64,000 nucleotides of DNA from Paludibacteraceae bacterium (GCA_024399655.1 JAKSNP010000002.1:62001-126000); one strand, 5' to 3'. Positions 54,918 to 64,000 are shown, numbered from the stretch's first letter. A program made the numbers and translations. Notes: generated from the letters alone by a model not told the origin.

Positions 54918-56876
54918 TTATTTCACTTTTTTACTGGCCCTTACAAAATAGGTAATGAGTAAGGCATACATCACAATTCCCAATATCTTGGCTCCTGCAC
55001 TTTGCGCCCAATCGGTCATCCACCAATCTGCTCCACAGAATTTGATTACGGCAGCTACAACGCCCATTAAAGCACCTCCTGCGATAAAGCCACTAGCGAC
55101 TAAGGTGCCTTTTTCATTGCGTTTTTGAGCCAATTCTTCAGCTTTCTCACCATCTTTATCGCGTTTGCGGCTGACAAAGTAGGATATAGCGCCGCCAATC
55201 AAGAGAGGAGTATTCAGGTGCAAGGGGATAAACATGCCGAGAGCGAATGGCAAAACGGGTACGCCAACAAAATTAAGAATCAAAGCTAATACAGCACCGG
55301 CTAAATAGAGCATCCACGGAGCACCTTGTCCAGACATGAGAGGTTCGATTACAGCAGCCATCGCATTGGCTTGAGGGGCTACCAAAGCGTTGTCACCAAC
55401 AAATCCGTAGGTCTTGTTGAGGATAATCATTACGCCGCCTACTGTGGCAGCTGAAACTAAAGTGCCCAGGAATTTCCAGGTCTCCTGTTTTTGTGGAGTG
55501 GTACCAATCCAATATCCGATTTTCAAATCGGTAATAAATCCACCGGCCATACTCAAAGCGGTGCAGACTACACCGCCGATAACCATGGCGGCTACCATAC
55601 CGCTGCTACCTTTCATGCCGACTGCTACGAATACGACAGAAGCAATAATCAAGGTCATCAATGTCATTCCGCTAACGGGATTCGAACCCACGATAGCAAT
55701 AGCATTTGCGGCCACCGTAGTGAAAAGGAATGCGATTACTGTCACCACAACCCAAGCCACTAAGGCTTGAACTAAGTTGTGTAGAACACCCACCCAGAAA
55801 AAGACGAATACAATAATAAGGGCAGCTATTACAGCAATAGCTAAAAATTTCATACTTAAATCTTTTTCTGTACGAAGTACGCTTTGAGCTACAGCTTTGC
55901 CTTTCCCGCCGAATTCTTTCTTCACCAAGCCAAGTGCACCGGCAATCACGCCCCAGTTTTTAATAATACCAAGCAGTCCGGCCATTGCGATGGCACCGAT
56001 ACCGATGTTGCGACCAAAGTTTGTATAGAGTATTTGCGGGTCCATATCACCCATTCCGGTGGCACCTAGCAAAGGCAGGATGACCCACCAGGTAAAGAAC
56101 GAACCGCAGCAGATGATTGCGGCATATTTCAAACCGATAATGTAGCCCAAACCAAGTACGGCTGCGCTAGTGTTGACGGCCAAAACAGTTTTCGCTTTCA
56201 TGGCAATGGTTTCACCCCATGCGGTCATGCGGGTAGAGAGGCTGTCGGTCCAAAGGCCGAAGGTGGAAACGATAAAATCATATAGCCCACCAATGCCGGC
56301 TGCCCAAATCAAAGGCTTGGCTTGGTTGCCTCCTTGTTCTCCTGAAACGAGAACTTGCGTAGTGGCTGTGGCTTCAGGGAAAGGATATTCGCCGTGTTTC
56401 TCTTGAACGAAGAATTTACGGAAAGGGATAAGAAAAAGTATACCCAAGCAGCCACCCAACAAAGAGGAGAGGAACACTTGCATGAAGTTGACTGTAATAT
56501 CAGGATATTTGGCCTGAAGTATATACAATGCGGGCAGGGTGAAGATTGCGCCGGCCACGATTACGCCTGACGAAGCTCCGATTGACTGGATAATCACATT
56601 TTCCCCTAAAGCGTTTTTGCGTCGCATGGCCGATGAAAGGCCAACTGCGATAATGGCAATCGGGATTGCGGCTTCAAACACCTGACCCACTTTCAAACCG
56701 AGATAAGCTGCTGCGGCAGAAAAGATGACGGCCATAATTAGACCCATGGTTACGCTGTAGGGAGTCACTTCCGGATAATTTTCACCGGATTTTAGGATTG
56801 GTTCGTATTTCTCGCCGGGTTTGAGCGGTCTTCCCGCATTTTCCGGCAGACGAACAGGTTTTTTCTCTTGATCCAT
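54918..56876 (-). CDS. OPT family oligopeptide transporter
   Basis: Polytopic inner-membrane transporter of the OPT superfamily, taking up peptides or metal-peptide complexes. It is 652 residues with about fifteen hydrophobic segments. The start is the ATG at 56876 (MDQEKKPVRLPENAGRPL), because the earlier frame start at 56903 lies inside the promoter. Conserved stretches are AAAYLGLKVGQVFEAAIPIA, IIQSIGASSGVIVAGA and YPFPEATATTQVL. The C-terminal half has LPFALGMFIPLHLNTPLLIGG. Substrate unknown. Confidence 0.93.
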   Translation of the reverse strand: MDQEKKPVRLPENAGRPLKPGEKYEPILKSGENYPEVTPYSVTMGLIMAVIFSAAAAYLGLKVGQVFEAAIPIAIIAVGLSSAMRRKNALGENVIIQSIGASSGVIVAGAIFTLPALYILQAKYPDITVNFMQVFLSSLLGGCLGILFLIPFRKFFVQEKHGEYPFPEATATTQVLVSGEQGGNQAKPLIWAAGIGGLYDFIVSTFGLWTDSLSTRMTAWGETIAMKAKTVLAVNTSAAVLGLGYIIGLKYAAIICCGSFFTWWVILPLLGATGMGDMDPQILYTNFGRNIGIGAIAMAGLLGIIKNWGVIAGALGLVKKEFGGKGKAVAQSVLRTEKDLSMKFLAIAVIAALIIVFVFFWVGVLHNLVQALVAWVVVTVIAFLFTTVAANAIAIVGSNPVSGMTLMTLIIASVVFVAVGMKGSSGMVAAMVIGGVVCTALSMAGGFITDLKIGYWIGTTPQKQETWKFLGTLVSAATVGGVMIILNKTYGFVGDNALVAPQANAMAAVIEPLMSGQGAPWMLYLAGAVLALILNFVGVPVLPFALGMFIPLHLNTPLLIGGAISYFVSRKRDKDGEKAEELAQKRNEKGTLVASGFIAGGALMGVVAAVIKFCGADWWMTDWAQSAGAKILGIVMYALLITYFVRASKKVK

Positions 56877-56900
56877 ATAGTGTAGTTTTGAATTTCCCTG

Positions 56901-56932
56901 CAAAGTTACAAATAATTTTTTGAATAACCAAA
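56901..56932 (-). promoter_or_regulatory. Promoter of the OPT transporter gene
   Basis: Minus strand: TTTG (56929-56932), 20 bases, TAACTTTG (56901-56908). It sets the start at 56876. Confidence 0.73.
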
Positions 56933-57084
56933 TTTGCCTGCAAAAATTTAATTATTATTTCTAATTAGGTATCCATTTTTCCTATTCAATTCATCTACGA
57001 GAAGATTTTCAATAAATAAAGGCGGCTGTTGCAATCATCAAGCAACAGTCGTCCTAATAAGGCAAAAAGCAAAATTTCAATATC

Positions 57085-58143
57085 CTAAAATGCAGCCATA
57101 ATCCCATAAACGCAAGCTCCAATTACTGCGCTGATAGGGATAGTGATAATCCAAGCGGTAATCAGTTCTTTACTCACCCCCCATCTTACTGCGCTCAGGC
57201 GCTTCACGCTACCTACGCCCATGATACTTCCGCTTATTACATGTGTAGTGGATACAGGAACGCCCAAGTTTTGGGTCACGAACAGGGTGATGGCTCCGGC
57301 TGCTTGAGAGCAGAAACCTTGGAATGGACTTATTTTGGTGATTTTATTGCCCATAGTCTTGATAATTTTCCATCCACCCGACATGGTGCCCAAAGCAATA
57401 GCTGTAATACAGGCCACCGGAATCCACGAGGGAGCTCCGGTAAAATTATGAGCGCTGTCACCCATATGAGTGATAGTGTCGGGCAGCAACCAATGAGGAA
57501 GTGAGTCCAAGCCGTATTGGGCGCCAAAAGCGGCCAAAGCGCAAGCTATCACACCAATTTCTTTTTGACTGTCGTTCAAACCATGGGCGGTACTGAGACA
57601 GGCGCTTGACACTAATTGTAACCTTTTTGACCATACATCCATCTTGTGGGGCTTTACATGGCGGCAGCACCAGTAGAGCAGAATCGTAATAAGATTGCCT
57701 GCGGCAAAACCAATCAATGGAGCTATAAAAATAAAGAGACAGATAATTCCTACTGTACTCCAATGAACGGCCATGAATCCGTTGCAACATACGGCGGCGC
57801 CAACTAAGCCGCCAATTAAGGTATGGCTGGAGGAAGAAGGAATACCTTTCCACCAAGTGATAAGACTCCAAACAATTGCTGCACTCAATCCGGCAATAAT
57901 AATCGGGAGAGTCACCATATTGCTTTCTACCACTTTTTGTACGGTATTAGCTATATTAAATCCAAGAAGGTACTCGGCTGCAAAGAAGGCTACAAAATTG
58001 AAGAATGCTGCCCATACTACGGCCACGAATGGCTTGAGCACTTTTGTGGAAACCACTGTGGCAATAGAGTTCGCCGAATCGTGGAAACCATTGATAAAAT
58101 CAAAGCAGATAGCCAATATGATGATAGCAATTAAATAGCCCAT
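57085..58143 (-). CDS. PiT family inorganic phosphate transporter
   Basis: Low-affinity phosphate/cation symporter in the inner membrane. It is 352 residues with ten or so hydrophobic segments. The PiT signatures are near both ends: FDFINGFHDSANSIATVVST at about 15-34 and QNLGVPVSTTHVISGSIMGV at about 295-315, with GIPSSSSHTLIGGLVGA in the first half. It lies 68 bases downstream of the DUF47 gene and is probably its operon partner, the usual pit/DUF47 pairing. Confidence 0.95.
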   Translation of the reverse strand: MGYLIAIIILAICFDFINGFHDSANSIATVVSTKVLKPFVAVVWAAFFNFVAFFAAEYLLGFNIANTVQKVVESNMVTLPIIIAGLSAAIVWSLITWWKGIPSSSSHTLIGGLVGAAVCCNGFMAVHWSTVGIICLFIFIAPLIGFAAGNLITILLYWCCRHVKPHKMDVWSKRLQLVSSACLSTAHGLNDSQKEIGVIACALAAFGAQYGLDSLPHWLLPDTITHMGDSAHNFTGAPSWIPVACITAIALGTMSGGWKIIKTMGNKITKISPFQGFCSQAAGAITLFVTQNLGVPVSTTHVISGSIMGVGSVKRLSAVRWGVSKELITAWIITIPISAVIGACVYGIMAAF

Positions 58144-58211
58144 ATGATGGTTCTATATTATTATTAATGTGTATGATAATATGTCTATGTATATGTTTTT
58201 TTAACCTCTAA

Positions 58212-58862
58212 TCACGCATATTTCATCATGATGATTTGTATGGCTTTGCCCACATGATTCGCGCGGTCGGTGGCTTCTTCCATACATTGCATGATTTCTT
58301 TGATCTTTATCAGTTCTTTAACATCAGGTTCTGTTTCGAATAATTCTTTCACAAAGTTGTCATATACATCATCACCTTCGTTTTCTAATTCATGTATTTT
58401 CTGGCATTGAGCCACAATACTGTCGGGATTTTTTTTCATATTCGGTAAGGCGATGAATACCTCACTAATGGCTTTGGCGCTTTCTAGAATAATTTCAGCC
58501 AAATGCATGGCTTTTTGGGGCATCAACTTCGGCTGGTAGAGCATTAGTCGCTTGGCAGAATCGTTAATAAGATCCATTACATCATCCACATCGTTCACTA
58601 ATTGATGCATATCTTCGCGGTCGAAAGGTGCCACAAACGAATCGTCTAAGTCATCAAAAATGTTGACCATCATATTGTCGCATTCAGTTTCAATCGACTT
58701 AATTTTGGTGTATAGTTCTACTTGTTTGTCGTGGTTAGTAGCCGATACCATTTCTGTGAACAAATCGGCTCCTGTTACGATGCGAGCCGACATTTGTTGG
58801 AACTTAGGAAAAAATTTGTCTTCTTTGGGAAGAAGGGATGAAAAAAAACTATTGAGTGACAT
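58212..58862 (-). CDS. DUF47 family PhoU-like protein
   Basis: Cytoplasmic all-helical protein of 216 residues in the TIGR00153/DUF47 family, thought to control the adjacent PiT transporter. MSLNSFFSSLLPKEDKFFPKF opens it, SFVAPFDREDMHQLVNDVDDVMD is the conserved metal-binding-like segment with repeated acidic residues, and EEATDRANHVGKAIQIIMMKYA ends it. It is the first gene of the pair, preceded by a promoter that overlaps that of mdh. Confidence 0.93.
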   Translation of the reverse strand: MSLNSFFSSLLPKEDKFFPKFQQMSARIVTGADLFTEMVSATNHDKQVELYTKIKSIETECDNMMVNIFDDLDDSFVAPFDREDMHQLVNDVDDVMDLINDSAKRLMLYQPKLMPQKAMHLAEIILESAKAISEVFIALPNMKKNPDSIVAQCQKIHELENEGDDVYDNFVKELFETEPDVKELIKIKEIMQCMEEATDRANHVGKAIQIIMMKYA

Positions 58863-58956
58863 AGTAAAGAGGGCTATTTGTTACCCGATTGATGATTGTT
58901 TGATAAAAATCTTATTCTTGACTATTTAATGGACGGTACTTACCGTAAATTTGGTG

Positions 58957-58987
58957 CAAAATTACTAAAAAATTTTGATATATCAAA
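58957..58987 (-). promoter_or_regulatory. Promoter of the DUF47-PiT operon
   Basis: Minus strand: TTTG (58984-58987), 19 bases, TAATTTTG (58957-58964). It overlaps the mdh promoter. Confidence 0.68.
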
Positions 58988-59004
58988 AAAAAATCGTAAT
59001 TTTG
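58974..59004 (+). promoter_or_regulatory. Promoter of mdh
   Basis: TTTG (58974-58977), 19 bases, TAATTTTG (58997-59004) then CAC. The leader to mdh is about 100 bases. The core boxes interleave with those of the divergent phosphate operon. Confidence 0.7.
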
Positions 59005-59110
59005 CACGATTTTTTGTGATAAGGGTAAGTTGACTGGCAAATCCCAAACCAACTTCCTTTCTTCACACGATTCATCTGGAATAACAATAAACACATAAAA
59101 AATATTTATT

Positions 59111-60052
59111 ATGTCAAAAGTAACCGTAGTAGGCGCAGGTAATGTAGGCGCCACATGTGCAAATGTGCTGGCTGTTAAGAAAGTGGCTAGCGAAGTAGTT
59201 CTGATTGATATCAAGGAAGGTGTTGCCGAGGGCAAAGCTATGGATATCATGCAAACCGCACAATTGATAGGTTTCGACACCATAGTTCGTGGCGTTACTA
59301 ATCGCTATGAAGAAACCGCCAATTCGGATGTGGTTGTAATCACCAGCGGTCTGCCACGTAAACCCGGTATGACGCGTGAAGAATTGATTGGAGTGAATGC
59401 CGGCATTGTTAAAAGTGTGGCTGAACAGGTGCTCAAATATTCGCCTGATGCTGTTTTGGTTGTTGTTTCAAATCCTATGGATACGATGGCTTACCTTACT
59501 TTGAAAGCCACTGGTCTGCCTAAAAACCGTGTTATCGGTATGGGCGGTGCCCTGGATAGTAGCCGTTTTAAATATTTCCTGAGCCAGAAACTCAATTGCA
59601 ATGCACAGGAAGTGGAAGGTTTTGTAATTGGTGGTCATGGCGACACCACTATGATTCCTATGGCTCGTTTTGCTACCTATAAAGGGATGCCCGTAAGCGA
59701 AATGATGAGCAAAGAAGAGCTGGAAGAAGTTGTTCATAGCACAATGGTTGGTGGAGCTACACTTACTGGTCTGCTGGGTACTAGCGCTTGGATGGCTCCG
59801 GGAGCAAGTGCTGCTTCTGTAGTGGATTCTATCATTAACGATCAAAAGAAAATGATTCCTTGTTCTGCTTATTTGGAAGGTGAATACGGTTATAACGATA
59901 TTACGATTGGTGTTCCCTGTATCATCGGCCGTAACGGTATCGAGCGTATTGTCGAACTTCCCTTAAATGCTGACGAAAAAGCCCTTTTTGCTGCCAGCGA
60001 AGCTGCTGTGGCTAAAACCACCGGTATTCTTAAAGAGATAAATGCCCTCTGA
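59111..60052 (+). CDS. mdh: Malate dehydrogenase, LDH-like type
   Basis: Interconverts oxaloacetate and malate with NAD(H), the reductive step toward fumarate and succinate in fermentative Bacteroidetes. It is 313 residues. VTVVGAGNVGATCANVLA (4-21) binds the nucleotide, with VLIDIKEG carrying the NAD-selective Asp. SGLPRKPGMTREEL holds the mobile-loop arginines, VVSNPMDTMAYL follows, and GGHGDTTM near 176 carries the catalytic His. It is monocistronic, between its promoter and a strong terminator. Confidence 0.97.
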   Translation: MSKVTVVGAGNVGATCANVLAVKKVASEVVLIDIKEGVAEGKAMDIMQTAQLIGFDTIVRGVTNRYEETANSDVVVITSGLPRKPGMTREELIGVNAGIVKSVAEQVLKYSPDAVLVVVSNPMDTMAYLTLKATGLPKNRVIGMGGALDSSRFKYFLSQKLNCNAQEVEGFVIGGHGDTTMIPMARFATYKGMPVSEMMSKEELEEVVHSTMVGGATLTGLLGTSAWMAPGASAASVVDSIINDQKKMIPCSAYLEGEYGYNDITIGVPCIIGRNGIERIVELPLNADEKALFAASEAAVAKTTGILKEINAL

Positions 60053-60097
60053 TTTGAATCCAAATCACAATAGATTCTTTTTATACAAAATTTATAC

Positions 60098-60130
60098 AAA
60101 ATAGGCGACCTTTTCGGCCGCCTATTTTTG
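60098..60130 (+). terminator. Terminator of mdh
   Basis: AAAATAGGCGACC pairs with GGCCGCCTATTTT (one mismatch) around TTTTC, with trailing T. Just upstream, TTTATACAAAA occurs twice in a row (60079-60100), again an 11-base period. Confidence 0.85.
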
Positions 60131-60163
60131 TAATGATTTTATTTTTTTGACTACCTTATTTTA

Positions 60164-60255
60164 TCGAGAGCTAAACGTAACATAAACGTAACATAAACCT
60201 AACGTCACCGAATCGTTTAAGACTTCTGTTAGTCAGTCTGTCTGTCTGCTCTCGT
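60164..60255 (-). repeat. Dispersed 11-base-period intergenic element, copy C
   Basis: Read on the minus strand, the left end is ACGAGAGC (60248-60255), then GACAGACAGAC as in copy B, then TTTATGTTACG twice, then GCTCTCGA (60164-60171) and TAAAAT. It lies between the convergent mdh and gpmI genes. Confidence 0.85.
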
Positions 60256-60271
60256 TCAATATTTACTGCAT

Positions 60272-61825
60272 TCAGTTAAGTTCACTTTTGGGCAGATTGT
60301 TCAACAGACAGGTGCCGGTCATGGCAGAAGGTTGGGGCAAACCAAGCAAACGGCAAATTGTTGGGGCTACATCCGCCAATATACCATCCGAACAGGTAAC
60401 TGACAGACGGGAATTATCCGACGGAATATACACAAATGGAACTGGATTGAGAGAATGAGCTGTGTTGGGGGTGCCATCCGGATTGACAGCATTATCTGCA
60501 TTTCCATGATCGGCAATAATAATTACTTCGTAACCATTGCGACGAGCTGCCTTTACCACGCGGTCGACACAAATATCAATTGTAGTGACTGCCTGACGAA
60601 TGGATTCGTATACTCCCGTATGACCAACCATATCGCCGTTGGCGAAATTAAGTGTGATATAGTCGTAGGTCTGTGTGTCCAAAGCTTCGGCAAGTGCTGT
60701 AGCTACTTCGGGGGCTGACATCTCGGGTTGAAGATCATAAGTGGCTACCTTAGGAGAAGGAATCAGAATACGGTCCTCACCGGGGAATTCAGCATCGCGG
60801 CCACCGGAAAAAAAGAAAGTGACATGGGCGAATTTCTCTGTCTCGGCAATACGCAATTGGCGTAGACCCGCTTTGGAGACAATTTCGCCTAATGTGTCTT
60901 GAACATTGTCCTTAGGATATAGGATATGTAGACCTTGAAATGAATTTTCGTAAGGTGTCATGCAGCAATAATGCAGGTTGGGCACAATATGCATTCCTTG
61001 TTCTGGCATGTCGGATTGGGTGAGGGCGATAGTGATTTCGCGAGCACGATCGTTCCGATAGTTGAAGAAAATAACTATATCGCCTTCAGAAATAGTGGCC
61101 AACGGTTGTCCGTTGCGCGTGTGGACTATGGGAAGGATAAATTCGTCGGTAACATTAGCATCATAACTTGCCTGCATTGCGGCATGCATATCTTCAAATG
61201 GCGCGCCAATACCATGAACAAGGAGGTCGTAGCCTTTGCGAACACGATCCCAACGCTTATCGCGGTCCATAGCATAGAAACGACCCTGTATAGAAGCTAT
61301 TTCTCCGCAGGATGCAGCCATGTGGGCTTGCAGACGATCGATATAGCCGATACCTGATTTCGGGTCTGTATCACGGCCATCCATGAAGCAATGGACAAAG
61401 GTGCGTCCGTGGAGTTGATAGTCGGCTGCAATATCAAGGAGACTGAATAGATGATCAAGCGAAGAATGGACTCCACCATCGGAAGTGAGCCCCATGATAT
61501 GGAGGTGTTTTCCTTCAGATTGTGCCGCTTGCATGGCAGCTACTATTTCGGGATTACGGCGGATAGAGCCGTCTTGGATCGAGCGATTGATTTTGACTAA
61601 ATCTTGATAAACGATACGGCCTGCACCAATATTAAGGTGTCCTACTTCCGAATTACCCATTTGTCCGTCAGGTAAACCTACATTTAGTCCGGATGCTTGC
61701 AATTGGCTATGTGGAAATTGTTGGCATATGGCATCCCAATGGGGTGTGGATGTGGAATAAATAGCGTTAGCGGCTGTCGGGGCACCAAGTCCCCAACCAT
61801 CTAGAATCATCAGCAGCGTTTTCAT
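60272..61825 (-). CDS. gpmI: 2,3-bisphosphoglycerate-independent phosphoglycerate mutase
   Basis: Glycolytic enzyme interconverting 3- and 2-phosphoglycerate through a phosphoserine. It is 517 residues. [14 protein letters not shown] opens the metal site, [20 protein letters not shown] carries the catalytic Ser near residue 62, and [15 protein letters not shown] and [21 protein letters not shown] carry the remaining metal ligands. It lies 77 bases downstream of smpB on the same strand with no clear promoter between them, so they may be cotranscribed. Confidence 0.97.
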   Translation of the reverse strand: MKTLLMILDGWGLGAPTAANAIYSTSTPHWDAICQQFPHSQLQASGLNVGLPDGQMGNSEVGHLNIGAGRIVYQDLVKINRSIQDGSIRRNPEIVAAMQAAQSEGKHLHIMGLTSDGGVHSSLDHLFSLLDIAADYQLHGRTFVHCFMDGRDTDPKSGIGYIDRLQAHMAASCGEIASIQGRFYAMDRDKRWDRVRKGYDLLVHGIGAPFEDMHAAMQASYDANVTDEFILPIVHTRNGQPLATISEGDIVIFFNYRNDRAREITIALTQSDMPEQGMHIVPNLHYCCMTPYENSFQGLHILYPKDNVQDTLGEIVSKAGLRQLRIAETEKFAHVTFFFSGGRDAEFPGEDRILIPSPKVATYDLQPEMSAPEVATALAEALDTQTYDYITLNFANGDMVGHTGVYESIRQAVTTIDICVDRVVKAARRNGYEVIIIADHGNADNAVNPDGTPNTAHSLNPVPFVYIPSDNSRLSVTCSDGILADVAPTICRLLGLPQPSAMTGTCLLNNLPKSELN

Positions 61826-61902
61826 CGTAGATAAATAATCGTATTAAATGTGGGGGAGGTTGCCTCCTCCAAACAATAGTAATATAACAATTAAAAGTTG
61901 AA

Positions 61903-62361
61903 TTATCGTGATTTGACGAGGCGTGCTATCTCACGCTTATCTTCTTGACGACGTAAGGATTCGCGCTTGTCGTATGTATGTTTACCCTGGCAGAGACCGA
62001 TATCCATTTTGGCATAACCTTGTTCGTTGATAAAGAGACGAAGGGGGATAATGGTACGTCCGCTTTCGAGAGTAAGGCGATGTAGTTTGCGTAGTTCACG
62101 TTTGGTTAGCAGGAGTTTGCGGTCGCGTTTGGCTTCGTGGTTGGCATAACTGCCAAAACGATATTCTGCAATGTGCATTTGTTTGACAAAAAGTTCGTTA
62201 CCTACAAACTGACAATAAGTGTCAGCCAACGAAGCTTTCGATTCACGGATGGATTTGATTTCGGTGCCGTAAAGAACAATCCCTGCTGTGAAAGTATCAA
62301 GCACCAAATAATCAAATGTAGCGCGTTTGTTCTTAATATTTATATCGCTTTTGAGTCGCAT
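61903..62361 (-). CDS. smpB: SsrA-binding protein
   Basis: Partner of tmRNA in rescuing stalled ribosomes. It is 152 residues. [40 protein letters not shown] and the tRNA-like surface [13 protein letters not shown] are all standard. The positively charged tail [21 protein letters not shown] is intact. No tmRNA gene was found in the window. The promoter at 62554-62585 predicts an unusually long leader of about 185 bases. Confidence 0.97.
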   Translation of the reverse strand: MRLKSDINIKNKRATFDYLVLDTFTAGIVLYGTEIKSIRESKASLADTYCQFVGNELFVKQMHIAEYRFGSYANHEAKRDRKLLLTKRELRKLHRLTLESGRTIIPLRLFINEQGYAKMDIGLCQGKHTYDKRESLRRQEDKREIARLVKSR

Positions 62362-62400
62362 TGTTCAAATTAGGATGGCATTTATGAATCGGCTACTATT

Positions 62401-62466
62401 CTATACATTTCTCTCATTGGTCACTTTTACGAAAATATCCAGTTGTCCTTGATATTGTTGCTTCAT
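62401..62466 (-). CDS. Possible 21-codon leader peptide ahead of smpB
   Basis: In the smpB leader, ATG at 62466 opens a 21-codon frame (MKQQYQGQLDIFVKVTNERNV) ending in TAG at 62401, 39 bases before smpB. It lies just downstream of an inverted repeat. Support is only its position; it may be chance. Confidence 0.2.
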   Translation of the reverse strand: MKQQYQGQLDIFVKVTNERNV

Positions 62467-62471
62467 TAATA

Positions 62472-62512
62472 AGCCTTTTTTGATATATGAGTTATGAGTC
62501 AAAAAAGGAGCT
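62472..62512. repeat. Inverted repeat in the smpB leader
   Basis: AGCCTTTTTTGA (62472-62483) is complementary to TCAAAAAAGGAGCT (62499-62512) apart from a small bulge. It would form a hairpin in the leader RNA. There is no T-run after it on the minus strand, so it may be regulatory rather than a terminator. Confidence 0.55.
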
Positions 62513-62553
62513 AAATAGAGAGTAATGGGCTATTAATTGACCGAAAGGGACTG

Positions 62554-62585
62554 CAAAAGTACAATTTTTATATGATATATGCAAA
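62554..62585 (-). promoter_or_regulatory. Promoter of smpB
   Basis: Minus strand: TTTG (62582-62585), 20 bases, TACTTTTG (62554-62561). It is back to back with the promoter at 62590. Confidence 0.72.
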
Positions 62586-62589
62586 AAAA

Positions 62590-62621
62590 TTTGCACAAAT
62601 CATAGATTTTTAGTATCTTTG
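62590..62621 (+). promoter_or_regulatory. Promoter of the DUF5606 gene
   Basis: TTTG (62590-62593), 20 bases, TATCTTTG (62614-62621), about 20 bases before the ATG at 62650. Confidence 0.75.
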
Positions 62622-62649
62622 CGGCCAAATTTGATTAAATTACCATTTT

Positions 62650-63183
62650 ATGTTGAAAAATATTCTCGCAATTACCGGAAAACCCGGTTTGTACAAGTTG
62701 GTGAGCCGCGGTAACAACATGCTGATAGTAGAAGCCTTGCAAGACGGAAAGCGTATGCCTACCTATGCTCGTGACAAAATCGTGTCGTTGGCAGATGTAA
62801 GTATGTTCACCATGGATGATGATATGCCTTTGAGCGAAGTGCTGACAAAGATGGCAGCCAAAGAAAATAATCAACCCGCTCAAATTGACGCGAAAAAAGC
62901 CGATAACGAAGCGTTGCGTACCTATTTTGCCTCGTTCGTGCCCAATTTTGACCGTGATCGTGTATATCCTAGCGATATTCGTAAATTGGTGGCTTGGTAC
63001 AACCTTCTTATACAAGCCGGCATTACGGATTTCTCGGTAGAGGAGGAAGAGAATGCACCTGTTGAACAGCCTGTAAAGATGGAGGAACCGAAGAAAGCAG
63101 CTCCCCAAAAACAGGTTAAGACTAGCCAGAAAGCTGCTGGAAAAACCTCTGCCAAAACTGGTGTTGGCGCCAAAAAAGGATAA
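62650..63183 (+). CDS. DUF5606 domain protein
   Basis: A 177-residue protein of a Bacteroidetes family with no known function. The folded N-terminal domain runs to about residue 130: LKNILAITGKPGLYKLVSRG, TYARDKIVSLADVSMFT and VYPSDIRKLVAWYNLL are conserved-looking stretches. The remainder is a low-complexity Lys/Ala/Pro tail. The basic tail and lack of a signal suggest a cytoplasmic, possibly nucleic-acid-associated protein, but this is inference. It precedes the zinc-ribbon gene by 41 bases on the same strand. Confidence 0.82.
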   Translation: MLKNILAITGKPGLYKLVSRGNNMLIVEALQDGKRMPTYARDKIVSLADVSMFTMDDDMPLSEVLTKMAAKENNQPAQIDAKKADNEALRTYFASFVPNFDRDRVYPSDIRKLVAWYNLLIQAGITDFSVEEEENAPVEQPVKMEEPKKAAPQKQVKTSQKAAGKTSAKTGVGAKKG

Positions 63184-63224
63184 CTATTTATAAATACAAA
63201 CTGGATAATTGAATAATACAAGAT

Positions 63225-63989
63225 ATGGCAAAGAAAGAAGAAAAAGAGTTAACCATTGAGGAGAAACTCAAAGCGCTCTATGAGCTGCAACAGGTGGATT
63301 CCAAAATCGATGAATTACGCATTTTGGCTGGCGAACTTCCCCAAGAGGTGAAAGATATGGGCGATGAAGTGGAAGGTTTGAAAACCCGTCTGCAAAATAT
63401 TGAGAACGCTATCAAGGAATGTGAAATGCAGATTTCTGACCATCGTGTACGAATGGAGAACGCCAATGCCTCTATTGCTCGATATAAAGAACAGCAGGAT
63501 AATGTGCGTAACAATCGAGAATACGATAATTTGAATAAAGAAATAGAATATCAACAGTTGGATATCGAACTCTCGCAGAAAAAAATCCGCAACTACACTA
63601 CCGAGATGACTACGAAGCAAGAGGAAAAAGCCAAGACGATTGCTGACATCGAGGAACGCACATTTGATCTCAATCAGAAACGTACGGAACTGGATAGTAT
63701 CCTCCAAGAGACTAAGGCTGAGACTGAAGCTTTGGTAATTCGCAGTGCCGAATTGGAAAAACATATCGACGATCGTTTGCTGACAGCCTTTAAGCGTATC
63801 CGTAAAAACGCTCACAACGGTCTGGCTGTAGTGAAAGTAGAACGCGATAGTTGTGGAGGTTGCCACGCTAAAGTACCTGCTCAACGCCAATTGGATATTC
63901 GTCAACGTAAGAAGATTATTGTTTGCGAATTTTGCGGTCGTATTTTGGTTGATCCCGAAATCGACGAGACTAATAAGAAAAAGAAGTAA
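63225..63989 (+). CDS. Coiled-coil protein with C4 zinc ribbon (DUF164/zf-RING_7 type)
   Basis: A 254-residue protein of the COG1579 family. Residues 10-195 form a long antiparallel coiled coil (LYELQQVDSKIDELRILAG, NNREYDNLNKEIEYQ). The C-terminus carries a zinc ribbon: CGGCHAKVPAQ near residue 210 and CEFCGRILVDPE near 235. A role in protein or nucleic acid contacts is suggested for relatives, but none is established. The gene ends 11 bases before the window edge. Confidence 0.88.
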   Translation: MAKKEEKELTIEEKLKALYELQQVDSKIDELRILAGELPQEVKDMGDEVEGLKTRLQNIENAIKECEMQISDHRVRMENANASIARYKEQQDNVRNNREYDNLNKEIEYQQLDIELSQKKIRNYTTEMTTKQEEKAKTIADIEERTFDLNQKRTELDSILQETKAETEALVIRSAELEKHIDDRLLTAFKRIRKNAHNGLAVVKVERDSCGGCHAKVPAQRQLDIRQRKKIIVCEFCGRILVDPEIDETNKKKK

Positions 63990-64000
63990 AGTGGCATTAA

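Noticed and set aside
62374..62649. tmRNA or small RNA gene next to smpB
   Set aside because: No tRNA-like ends or tag-peptide frame were found; the region is explained as leader plus two promoters.

Overview
The window is chromosomal DNA from a member of the Bacteroidetes, most likely order Bacteroidales. About twenty genes are preceded by the phylum's promoter pattern (TTTG, 19-20 bases, then TAnnTTTG). Bacteroidetes-typical genes are present: gldB, gldH, DUF4294, DUF5606, a PSP1/RicT protein next to gldH, an S16 with a long Ala/Glu-rich tail, and an Mrp ATPase without the usual C-terminal CxxC. There is no prophage, insertion sequence, rRNA or CRISPR array. I cannot assign a genus from the sequence alone.

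Layout. 1-7947 (minus) is one operon of three very large exported, Tyr/Asp/Thr-rich, modular proteins; the last runs off the left edge. 8379-13537 carries an acyl-CoA synthetase, tRNA-Met, a ComF-type protein, ychF and a Ca/Na antiporter. 13780-20076 (minus) is a tight six-gene surface-glycan operon: an EpsG-like polymerase, three GT4 and one GT2 glycosyltransferases, and a WbsX-like protein. 20482-27175 holds rpsP, holB, ricT, gldH, trmB, mrp and a MATE exporter. 27440-29221 holds a DUF4294 gene and a broken sugar-isomerase-like gene. 29404-43734 is a long plus-strand housekeeping run: cca, cysS, yraN, mnmG, apt, uvrC, tsaE, a DUF3316-like gene, an S41 peptidase, an ABC ATPase, gldB, sufS and a nuclease/phosphatase. 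A perfect parS-like palindrome lies just after mnmG. 43786-58862 holds gtrA, rsmA, corA, a TlpA-like lipoprotein, a CoA-transferase, a flotillin, an S37 peptidase, a CDF transporter, a DNA-glycosylase-like protein, fba, an OPT transporter and the PiT/DUF47 phosphate pair. 59111-63989 holds mdh, gpmI, smpB, a DUF5606 gene and a zinc-ribbon coiled-coil protein.

The metabolic genes (class II aldolase, phosphoglycerate mutase, malate dehydrogenase, acetyl/succinyl-CoA:carboxylate transferase) fit a fermentative anaerobe making succinate, propionate or acetate; this is inference.

The most unusual material lies between genes. At least seven intergenic sites carry short direct repeats with an 11-base period. 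Three of them (20204-20283, 37733-37816, 60164-60255) are clearly the same dispersed element, with the same core and complementary ends reading about ACGAGAGC and GCTCTCGA. Two others end in a similar TCGACAAA motif. Together with the three-gene exported-protein operon and the parS site, these most deserve follow-up.
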